Assembly: GCA_029865445.1 (NCBI GenBank)
Contig: JAOUGY010000003.1
Location: forward strand, 1 to 33,248
Direction: 5' to 3'
Length of the DNA stretch: 33,248 nt
DNA from: Acidimicrobiia bacterium
Lineage (GTDB): Bacteria; Actinomycetota; Acidimicrobiia; Spongiisociales; ZC4RG35
Made by a program: the position numbers and the translations under genes. The notes under the pieces were generated by a model. It was not told the origin of the DNA, did no database searches, and worked only from the letters and a program-made list of their open reading frames with translations. The stretch's first letter is position 1, and each line of letters begins with the position of its first letter. Positions 24,223 through 32,000 of the stretch are shown here, piece by piece.

Positions 24223-25683
24223 TCAGTGTCCAGCCAGCTCTGCCTGGCGACCGGCCAGGAGAGAGCCCATGGCGAACGGATCGTCTTTGAACAAGAGGTC
24301 GATTGCGTCGAAATCGGCGAGGCCCGCCGAGAGTAGCTGTGCGCTCGCATCGTCCGACCCGTCGAACCGGCGCCGCAGGATTGCCCGAATGGTGTTGGAC
24401 GCCGTTTCGTTCCAGTCGCTGCGTGTTTGGGTGAGTGCAGCGAACCGGCGGGCGTCCGCCGGCGTCGGCAGGAGCCTTGCTTTCACCGATGTGGCAGGGT
24501 CGGAGGCCGCCGCCGATCTCACTGCATGCTCGAGCGTGTGCATCGTCGAACCTCCGAGTGTGAATGGAGCGTAAGACGCCGGATGGAGCGGATTACCCAC
24601 GAATAGAGGCTGGCGCCGCCGCGCCGCTCCTGTGGCGTCCATGAGGGCGTCTGCGTGTCCGGCAATCCCATCGACGTACTCGAGGTGGTCGAGCCACGGA
24701 GCCGGGAGTCCGGCCGCTCCGTTGTAGGCCCCGGCGAACGCACCGACCAGCGAGCCCACCGTCGCCGAGGCCCGGCCGCCGTTGATGGCGATGATGGTGG
24801 CCTTCACCATGTCATCGGGGGCGGACGCAAAAGCCCAGACTGCCGCCGGCAGCGCTTCGAGAACAAAATCTCCGGTACCGAGGGCGGCGTAGGCCGCCTG
24901 CAGTGGTTTGCCCACCGTGTCGAGGGCGACGATCAGACGTTCCCGAAGGTTGGATCGGGCCGGAACATGTACGAGTTCCACCGAGGGGTCCTCCAAGCCG
25001 TCGAGCGCCTGGGTGATCACGTCGAGGAGCCTCGACGGGTCGAATTCGCCCGTCGGCAGTCTGCTGAGGTGCGCGACGGTGGCGGCGGTGGCCACCGAGG
25101 CCGCCACGGCCGTCTGATCGGCATGAGTCTGCATGGTTGCGAGGGTGGCCGACAGGCGCAACATATCCATGTCGTCGGGGTGGATCAGACCGACCACGGC
25201 TGCGCGGCTGGCGGCACCACTGCCCGCCGAGTGCTGACCCGAGTGGGTCCAGGGCCGGCCGTTGCGAAGCGCGAGCGTGGCGGCGGTGTTGGCGTCGCCG
25301 GCGCCGCGAGCGATGGGGAGCCACGCCTGGAGCCGCTGGGCGAAGTCCCTCGGGTCGAACTGGCCATTGGTGGCGGCGCAGGCGGCTGTGAGAAGAGCGA
25401 GTTGGGTGTCGGCGCCCACCTGGCCCGCCGGGAGCAACGATGCGGGATGACGTGAGCACAGATACCGATTGACCCGGCCGTGCCGTTCGGCGATGGTGCT
25501 GGGGGTGAGCCCTTCGATCGGTTTGCCGAGTGCATCGCCGATGGCGAGCCCCAGGAGCATTCCGCGGTGGCGGTCGGCCGTGTCGACCTCTCCGTACCCG
25601 TGGTCGAGGTAGTCGCCGAGCGGGCGCGGAAGAAACCCACGTTCGGTCAGGACGCTTCGTTCGTCCCAGGTGAGAATATCCAC
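24223..25683 (-). CDS. ADP-ribosylglycohydrolase-fold protein with degenerate metal site
   Basis: 486 aa from the GTG at 25683 (VDILTWDERSVLTERG), with GAGG upstream; the frame is open further but the extension looks non-coding. The family fold is clear: HRGMLLGLAIGDALGKPIEGL (about 39-59), SGAASRAAVVGLIHPDD (about 155-171), and the C-terminal LVGAFAGAYNGAAGLPAPW. Two metal-ligand motifs are altered. The usual TDDT is GADTQ (90-94), keeping one Asp, and the usual GGDxDT is GGRASATVG (302-310), keeping no Asp. Family members remove ADP-ribose from proteins or small molecules with two Mg ions, so this copy may be inactive, use different ligands, or only bind ADP-ribose. It is longer than the typical 300-residue enzyme. 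Confidence 0.82.
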   Translation of the reverse strand: MDILTWDERSVLTERGFLPRPLGDYLDHGYGEVDTADRHRGMLLGLAIGDALGKPIEGLTPSTIAERHGRVNRYLCSRHPASLLPAGQVGADTQLALLTAACAATNGQFDPRDFAQRLQAWLPIARGAGDANTAATLALRNGRPWTHSGQHSAGSGAASRAAVVGLIHPDDMDMLRLSATLATMQTHADQTAVAASVATAATVAHLSRLPTGEFDPSRLLDVITQALDGLEDPSVELVHVPARSNLRERLIVALDTVGKPLQAAYAALGTGDFVLEALPAAVWAFASAPDDMVKATIIAINGGRASATVGSLVGAFAGAYNGAAGLPAPWLDHLEYVDGIAGHADALMDATGAARRRQPLFVGNPLHPASYAPFTLGGSTMHTLEHAVRSAAASDPATSVKARLLPTPADARRFAALTQTRSDWNETASNTIRAILRRRFDGSDDASAQLLSAGLADFDAIDLLFKDDPFAMGSLLAGRQAELAGH

Positions 25684-25843
25684 CGCCAACCTCGCAGAGC
25701 AGCCCGGGAACAGTGTGGCAGTTCGCGACCTCCGCGTCCATGGGTCCAGCGGCTGAAATATTCCGGTTCTTGCATGCTGGTCTTTTGTCGCGCAACGTGA
25801 CCTTGTGCCCGTGGTTTCCGGGTTCTGTGTCGAGCGACGATCA

Positions 25844-25867
25844 GGGGAGGCAACCATGAGGAGGTGA
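25844..25867 (+). promoter_or_regulatory. Three-codon upstream ORF whose codons form the ribosome binding site of the ABC gene
   Basis: GGGGAGG (25844-25850), a 5-base spacer, then ATG AGG AGG TGA (25856-25867), followed by ACC and the GTG start at 25871. The two AGG Arg codons are themselves the Shine-Dalgarno sequence for the ABC ATPase. Ribosomes on the mini-ORF would cover and then release that site. Confidence 0.5.
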
Positions 25868-25870
25868 ACC

Positions 25871-26758
25871 GTGGCCGCCGGGGGGTCGACGCGTCACTCA
25901 CTGGCCGTCGATGGACTCACCAAGGTCTATGGCGATCTCCGGGCTTTGGATGGGGCGTCGTTCGGCGTGGAGTCGGGTCGTATCGTCGGGTTCCTCGGCC
26001 CCAACGGTGCCGGCAAGACGACCGCCATGCGTTGTCTTCTCGGCCTCGTTGAGCCGAACGCCGGGAGCATGACATGGGATGGCACACCATTGACCGGGTC
26101 CATCCGTCTGTCGTTCGGCTACATGCCGGAGGAGCGTGGGCTGTACCCGAAGATGCGAATCGGCGAGCAACTCGCCTATTTCGGCCGCCTTTCGGGCATG
26201 GACGCCGCGGCGGCCCGCTCGGAGACGGGCTTGTGGTTGGAACGCCTGGGCCTGGCCGATCGGGTCGACAGCCGCTTGGAACAGCTGTCACATGGCAACC
26301 AGCAGCGGGTCCAGCTGGTGGCGGCGCTGATTCACCGGCCCGGGCTGGCCGTGCTGGACGAGCCGTTCTCCGGGTTGGACCCGCTCGGTGTCGAAGCGAT
26401 GTCGATGGTCTTGCGCGACCTCGCCGACACGGGGACCGCCGTGTTGTTCTCCAGCCATCAGCTCGATCTCGTCGAGGACTTGTGTGACGACGTGGTCGTC
26501 ATCGAGCGTGGACGCGTGGTGCTCGATGGCGAGTTGGAGCGGCTCAAGAGCAACGCCTCGTCCCGACTGCTCACCGTGACCGTGGATGACCTGCCCTGGG
26601 TCGATCCCGATTTCGGCTTGTTGACCGAGGCACTGGTCGATCGGGGAGTCGACCTCGATCGGGTGGTGCGGTCCGCCGGGGAGGCCGGTCGGATCACGCG
26701 GTTCGTCTTCGAGGCTCCGCGGCTCTCGGATCTGTTCAGAGAGGCGGTGTCGAGATGA
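25871..26758 (+). CDS. ABC transporter ATP-binding protein (NatA-like)
   Basis: 295 aa. The GTG start follows GAGGAGGTGA. All ABC motifs are intact: Walker A GPNGAGKTT (43-51), signature LSHGNQQRVQL (139-149), Walker B LAVLDEPFSGLD with Glu164, and the switch His196 in FSSHQLD. The C-terminal ~80 residues (from about 215) form a DUF4162-like extension common to NatA/CcmA-type exporters. The stop overlaps the permease start (ATGA), so this is the energising subunit of a NatAB-type exporter, a group linked to Na+ or drug extrusion. The actual substrate is unknown. Because the permease is frameshifted, the pump may not work as sequenced. Confidence 0.93.
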   Translation: MAAGGSTRHSLAVDGLTKVYGDLRALDGASFGVESGRIVGFLGPNGAGKTTAMRCLLGLVEPNAGSMTWDGTPLTGSIRLSFGYMPEERGLYPKMRIGEQLAYFGRLSGMDAAAARSETGLWLERLGLADRVDSRLEQLSHGNQQRVQLVAALIHRPGLAVLDEPFSGLDPLGVEAMSMVLRDLADTGTAVLFSSHQLDLVEDLCDDVVVIERGRVVLDGELERLKSNASSRLLTVTVDDLPWVDPDFGLLTEALVDRGVDLDRVVRSAGEAGRITRFVFEAPRLSDLFREAVSR

Positions 26759-27723
26759 GCGGTCTACGGCAGGTGTTCGAGATCGCCCGCCGGGACTTCC
26801 TGCAACGGGCGCGGAGCAAGGCGTTCTTGATCACGTCACTGGTGACGATCGGTGCCATCTTCGGGCTGATTCCACTCTTCGCCCAGGAAGTGTCCGATCC
26901 TCCTCCTGTGAAAGTCGGTGTCCTCGCGAGCGTCGACGAGTCGTTCGAGTCTCGCCTGAACCCGGTGGCGGAGGCTCTCGGTTTCGACGTCGAGGTCGAA
27001 ACATTCGAGGCCCTTCCCGCCGCGGAGCAAGCCCTCGTCGCCGACGGTGTCGAGGTGGTCGTTGCTCCCGGGGAGATCGTGTTCGCCCGAGAGTCGAACT
27101 CCAGACTGTCGGCCGCGGCGAGTGCCGCTCACCAGGCGATCGAACGAGACCGACTGGTCGCCGAACTGGGGTTGGATCCCGAGATCGTCGTGGAGCTGGT
27201 GTCGCCGGCGCCCCTCCCCGAGCGGCTGATCGATCCGCTCGATCCCGAGGACCTTCCCCGTCGGGTCGGGACGCAGGTCGGGTCGATCATCCTCTACATC
27301 GCCATTCTCATGTTCGGCCAGTTCATCATGATGGGGGTGATGGAGGAGAAGCAGTCACGAGTCGTCGAGGTCGTGCTGTCCCGGGCGAAGGCGGAACGCC
27401 TCCTCACCGGCAAGGTGCTGGGCATCGGGTTGCTCGGCCTGCTGCAATTGGCGGTGATCGGTGGCTCGCTGGTGGCTGCACTCAACCTGGTGGAGATTCC
27501 GGGGCTCGACATGGGTGGCCTGGGGTGGAAGATCCTCGTGCAAACCGTCCTGTGGTTCCTGTTGGGGTTCGGGTTGTATTCGGTGTTGTACGGAGGGCTC
27601 GGTGCCACCGTGACCCGACAGGAGGATGCCCAAGGCATGGCGTTCTTGCCGGTTCTGCTCCTCCTCCCGGGGTACTTCATCAGCTTCATCGCGATCGAGG
27701 AACCAACGCCCTGGCTCCGGTGA
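26755..27723 (+). CDS. ABC transporter permease (NatB-like), ends early at an apparent frameshift
   Basis: 322 aa before a premature stop. It is NatB/ABC-2-like: RRDFLQRARSKAFLITSLVT at the N-terminus with the first membrane helix, an extracytoplasmic domain (about 55-175), then FGQFIMMGVMEEKQSRVVEV, the hallmark of this permease group, and several more helices. It ends with GYFISFIAIEEPTPWLR. The normal continuation (NALAPVIASFVPFSAPLVMP) is present in the +2 frame immediately afterwards, so one base appears to be missing at about 27703-27705. The ATG overlaps the ATPase stop. The break could be a real mutation or a sequencing or assembly error; no slippery heptamer supports programmed frameshifting. 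Confidence 0.82.
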   Translation: MSGLRQVFEIARRDFLQRARSKAFLITSLVTIGAIFGLIPLFAQEVSDPPPVKVGVLASVDESFESRLNPVAEALGFDVEVETFEALPAAEQALVADGVEVVVAPGEIVFARESNSRLSAAASAAHQAIERDRLVAELGLDPEIVVELVSPAPLPERLIDPLDPEDLPRRVGTQVGSIILYIAILMFGQFIMMGVMEEKQSRVVEVVLSRAKAERLLTGKVLGIGLLGLLQLAVIGGSLVAALNLVEIPGLDMGGLGWKILVQTVLWFLLGFGLYSVLYGGLGATVTRQEDAQGMAFLPVLLLLPGYFISFIAIEEPTPWLR

Positions 27724-27938
27724 TCGCTTCGTTCGTGCCGTTCTCGGCGCCGCTGGTGATGCCGGTCCGGATCGCCACCGGGACGGTTCCCGCATGGCAG
27801 GTTGCGGCAGCAGTCGCCATCGTGGTGGTGACGACCGTCATTGTCATCCGTCTCGGTGCCCGCATCTATCGCGGAGCCGTGTTGTCGATCGGCGCCAAGG
27901 TGAAGCTGCGGGATGCGCTGCGGGGGGAGACCGGGTGA
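27720..27938 (+). pseudogene. C-terminal remainder of the NatB-like permease, out of frame
   Basis: This 72-codon piece is the missing end of the permease: VIASFVPFSAPLVMPVRIAT, a membrane helix (WQVAAAVAIVVVTTVIVIRL), then ARIYRGAVLSIGAKVKLRDA, the typical NatB tail. A GTG at 27720 overlaps the upstream stop and could allow re-initiation, but homologous sequence already begins at about 27705 in this frame. Together with 26755-27723 it would make a full permease of about 394 residues. Confidence 0.7.
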
Positions 27939-28423
27939 CGGTGCGCGGAGTGTCGGCTGGTATTCGCGACTGTCGGGCCGGCAGCGCTCCTAGGGTGGCG
28001 ACGTTGAGAGGAGGACGTCTGGAAGTCTCCTTCGAATGGCGGGGCGGGTTCACCAACGGAGAGGTGAACACGCTGCACGCCGAGGCATTCGAAACACGGC
28101 TCTACTCGGACGACGAGTGGAATTGGGTCGACCTCACCGCGCGGCACAGCCTCGGATGGGTGACCGCCCGCGCCGAGCGTGAACTTGTCGGGTTCGTGAA
28201 CGTCATCTGGGATGGGCTGACCCACGTCTGGGTTCAGGACCTCATGGTTGCCGGCTCAGCCCGAGGGCAGGGCATCGGGGTCGAGTTGGTGCATCGCGTG
28301 CGAAGCGCCGCGGCAGCCGCAGGATGTGAGTGGCTGCATGTCGATTTCGAGGCCGACCTCGCGCCCTTCTATCTGGAGGCGTGCGGGTTCGAACCCGCCC
28401 AGGCCGGTCTCATGGCTCTGTGA
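27935..28423 (+). CDS. GNAT-family N-acetyltransferase
   Basis: 162 codons from a GTG that overlaps the permease stop (GTGA). The GNAT core is clear: ELVGFVNVIWDG, WVQDLMVAGSARGQGIGVEL with the acetyl-CoA-binding Q/RxxGxG/A-type loop (ARGQGIG), then CEWLHVDFEADLAPFYLEAC and GFEPAQAGLMAL at the end. The start is uncertain. The recognisable domain begins near 28022 (EVSFEWRGGFTNGEVN), just after AGGAGG (28009-28014) and an in-frame CTG at 28019. The true protein may therefore be about 135 residues and begin at that non-standard codon or at TTG 28004. The acetyl acceptor is unknown. Confidence 0.8.
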   Translation: MTVRGVSAGIRDCRAGSAPRVATLRGGRLEVSFEWRGGFTNGEVNTLHAEAFETRLYSDDEWNWVDLTARHSLGWVTARAERELVGFVNVIWDGLTHVWVQDLMVAGSARGQGIGVELVHRVRSAAAAAGCEWLHVDFEADLAPFYLEACGFEPAQAGLMAL

Positions 28424-28717
28424 GGTGCCGTCAGCCCAACCGTCGGAGCGAGTCGATCATCGTCAATAGGTCACGGTCGGGTTTCCGGACCAGGGCATGA
28501 ACGCCTGAGGGTCGCCGCTCCGGGCCCGTTCGGTGAGCGCCCCATCGGTGCGTCGGATTGCCATCACTGTCAAGTTTCGGGTTGAGAGTTCAACGCCGTG
28601 AATAGTTCCAGGCTTCTCGGCCGGACGCCGAGCGCAGGATCGCAGGCTCAGTCGGGATCCGGCTGGGCGGTTGGTGAGGCGAAACGGAGCCTTGACGGCC
28701 ACGGCTCGTTCGGCTCC

Positions 28718-28793
28718 TGGTGGTCAGGGGCGGGGTCGAACCGCCGACCTCCGGTTTTTCAGACCGGCGCTCTGCCAGCTGAGCTACCTGACC
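28718..28793 (-). tRNA. tRNA-Phe (GAA)
   Basis: Read on the minus strand: 7-bp acceptor stem GGTCAGG/CCTGACC, D arm with AGCTCAGCTGGCAGAGC, anticodon loop CTGAAAA between CCGGT and ACCGG giving anticodon GAA, T arm GCGGTTCGACCCCGC, discriminator A and an encoded CCA (28718-28720). A complete cloverleaf of 76 bases. It lies downstream of tRNA-Asp on the same strand and is probably co-transcribed with it. Confidence 0.95.
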
Positions 28794-28830
28794 ATCGGCG
28801 AACGAGAACCCGATGCGGGTTCTGATTCGC

Positions 28831-28908
28831 TGGCGGGGACGACGGGATTTGAACCCGCGACCTCCGGCTTGACAGGCCGGCGTGAACTCCAAGCTTCACC
28901 ACGCCCCC
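28831..28908 (-). tRNA. tRNA-Asp (GTC)
   Basis: Minus strand: acceptor stem GGGGGCG/CGTCCCC with one G-U pair, anticodon loop CTGTCAA between CCGGC and GCCGG giving anticodon GTC, T arm GCGGGTTCAAATCCCGT, discriminator G and an encoded CCA (28831-28833). 78 bases. It forms a pair with tRNA-Phe 37 bases downstream. Confidence 0.95.
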
Positions 28909-28955
28909 AGGAGGGTGTCGGATCCGGCACACATGCACCGAACGACAGCCCAGGA

Positions 28956-28983
28956 AGTATAGGACGCGCGATCGGCTCCTGAA
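28956..28983 (-). promoter_or_regulatory. Probable promoter of the tRNA-Asp/tRNA-Phe pair
   Basis: On the minus strand TTCAGG (28983-28978), a 16-base spacer and TATACT (28961-28956) lie about 48 bases upstream of the tRNA-Asp 5' end. The -10 is near consensus and the -35 is partial. Confidence 0.5.
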
Positions 28984-29012
28984 CCCGGATCCATTTGCTG
29001 GCGTCGAGGACC

Positions 29013-29048
29013 GAAGCACGGTCACACCCCGCTCCTCTCCCGTGCTTC
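29013..29048 (-). terminator. Hairpin downstream of the SLH-cytolysin gene
   Basis: GAAGCACGG (29013-29021) and CCGTGCTTC (29040-29048) form a perfect 9-bp stem with an 18-base loop, 36 bases beyond the stop on the minus strand. There is no clear T-run, so it may be a terminator or only a stabilising 3' structure. Confidence 0.4.
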
Positions 29049-29084
29049 CTCCGATCGCCGATCGCGGTGGCCCCGCGCACCGAT

Positions 29085-32000
29085 CTACGTGCCGGCCTCG
29101 ACGATGAGCTCTCCGGTTCCGATGCGGAAACCATCGGTGGCGGATGCCCTCACCACATAGGTACCGGCGGTGTCGAACGTTGCCGAGGTCTCCGGTCCCA
29201 CCCGGTCGAATTCGACCACCCCCGGACCGGAGACCATGGACCATGTCACGGGCGCCCCCCACATCACCCCATCCGTGCGAACCATCGCCTCGAGGTCGGC
29301 TGCGACACCCGCGACGACCGGGGGAGCGCTGACGAGCGACACCGTGACATCCGGGGCGGCGGACCCCACCGTCAACGCCACGAGGTCGGACGTCGAGTCC
29401 ATCCCGTCGTCGGCGTTCAGTTGTAACACGTAGACCCCCGGGACGTCGAAGCTGACCTCGGTCGTGAGCGCTTCGGGGTCCCCGATGATCGCCGTCGACC
29501 CTTGGGGCCCGGCGACCAGGGTCCACTCGGTCGAGAGAGCGAACCGGCGCGGCAGCCCGTCGTCATCGACACTGCCGGTGAGCGTCGCCACGGTCGGGTC
29601 TCCCACGAACGGGATGGGCCCGTACGTACCGGCGTCGACCTCCGGTGCTTCGTTGGCGACCACCGAAATCACGATGTCGTCGTGTCCTGTGAGCGGTTCG
29701 GCGTCGCTGACGCTGAGGCGGAACGTGTAGTCGCCGAGCTCGGTGAAGCCCGAGGCCGTCGTCGCCGGTTGGTCCGAAGACGTGAGCGTTGGGGCGGCCC
29801 CTTCGGGCTTCGAGACGATCGTCCACTCGTAGTCGAGTCCGCCGCCTTCGGGGAGGCCGTCATCGACGACGTTTCCGGTGAGCAGCACGGTGTCGTCGAT
29901 CGCCAGCGTGGCGACAGGAGCCGTGATCCCGACGATGGGGCGGATGTTCTCCGAGCCGTCGCCTGCAATGTCGCCGACTTTCGACACCCGGTACCGGAGC
30001 ACCCAGCGACACGTCTCCTCCACGAAGGAGAACGGACCGGTGTCGAGGACACGCATCTCCCCCTCACGGTATCCGGGGAGCGTACGATCCACGGGAACCC
30101 GGGAGTCGGTGAACTCGCCCGCCGCATACTTGGCGAGGACGATGACCTCCCGCAGCTCGGATGTCCCGATGTCCGCCGTGAACCGCGCCGTGTCGTACTT
30201 CCCGTCCTTGATGTGCGTGACGAACGCGACCAGCTGCGCCGTGTCGTTGGCGATGAGGTCGACGGTGCGAGAGATCGCCAGTTCGACGGTGTTGCCTGAG
30301 TTGAATCCGGTGTCGTCGATCTCGTAGGCCGTCTCGTCGTTGACGGTGATGTCGATGTCGTAGGTGCCTGAACCGTGGGCGTTGCAGTCCTGCTGGATGT
30401 CGAAGGAGTCCACGAGGATCTCGATCCGCTCTCCGATCTTCTGATCGGAGGGGGCGGGCACGGCCGTGCATTCGGTCACTTCGTATTCGGTGGTCTCGGA
30501 CATCCGGGCGATGCTGTTGTCGCCCAGGTTGCGCAGTGTGTAGCTGAGCGGGCGATAGTCGGACAGGTCTGCCGACTGATCGAAGTACGCACCGATGTCG
30601 CCCTGGCGGATAAGGTCTCTGGCGTTTTGCGAGCTTCCGCCGATCGTCACGACCTGCATGCGGGAGTCGGCCAGGATCTCCTGGTATCCGGCGGCCAGCG
30701 AGCCGCTCACCTTGAACACCCCGCCGTTGTAGGCCGCGGCGAGTGCACCCATGATGCGGTCGACGGACTGCGTCGACGTCATCGACACCATGAGGATCCG
30801 ACCGTAGGTCACATCGGCAACATATACAGGGAGGTTGTCGGGACCGAGCCGGCCCAGCGCCACCTGCTCGCGGAGCCGCTCCGGCGTGAAGTCGTCGCTG
30901 AACACCGCCGACGGAGTTTCGGGCAGGACAATCGAAACCGTGAAGGCTTTCTCGAGGAAGTAGGCGGTGACCGTGTTCTCGTTGGCTGCTCTCGACATCT
31001 CCAGGGCGGCCCTCACCCGGGCGGACATGTACTTGGCGGAAAGACCCATGCGCAGCGCCGCCTGAGTGGCCGAGTACGAACGCTCCTGCTCGAAGAAGAC
31101 GCTGCCACTGGGGTCGAGGCCCCGATTCTCGGCGGCGGCGACCAACTCGCCGATCGCCTGCTGCACCGTCGCCACCGTGGGGTTCTCTACGGTCCTCGTG
31201 GTGTCCTCGGTGAGCAGGTTGATGCTCAGCGCCACCGGATCACGTTGACGGATGGGCAACTCCATGAGCGACCCGCGGGCCGACTTGTGTGAAGACCCCT
31301 GGATCAGCGCTCCCGGCCACAGGATGTTGACGTCCGGCTCGAAGACGACCAGTTCCCTCGGCGTGTCGGTCATCGTGTAGGGCGTGGTCTCGCAGTCGTA
31401 TGTGACTCCTTCGAGGATCTCGTCGAACTCGGTAGTCGCCTTCCCGGGGATGGGCGCCGGTTCAGCGGGTTCCTTGGTTTGGGCGTACTCGTCCCACGAT
31501 CCCCAACCTGTGATCTCCTTGTCGACCTCGTAGGCAGTGACCGGATCGAGGTGGAGCGCCCGTGTGAGGAACGAGGCCATCTGGCCTCTCGTCACAGACG
31601 CCTCCGGGCAGAATTGGTCGTTCATCGGAGGGTTGCACCCCTTCGTCACGCCTTCTGCCCCGAGTCGGTCGATGTCGGCTTCGAACACAGAGCCGTCATC
31701 GTCGGTGAACAGATTCCCACCCCCGTCGGTGGTGTACCCGAATGCTCGAACGAGGAACGCTGCCATCTGACCCCGGGTCACCGGGTCGTCGGGGCAGAAC
31801 CGGTCGTTGACGGGCGGGTTGCACCCTCTCGCGACGCCGGCGAGTGCGACGGCATTGATGTCCGACTCGAACACCGAGCCGCCGTCATCGATGAAGTGGT
31901 CGGAGGCTCCGGTCTTCAGTTCCAACGCCCGTCGCAGGAATGCGGCCATCTGGCCGCGGGTCACCGACTGGTCGGGGCAGAACTCGTCGTTGAACGGCGG

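Noticed and set aside
28463..28564. Small minus-strand ORF (about 33 codons) downstream of tRNA-Phe
   Set aside because: No Shine-Dalgarno sequence or similarity was seen. The 28424-28717 stretch otherwise shows no gene, and the ORF could be chance.
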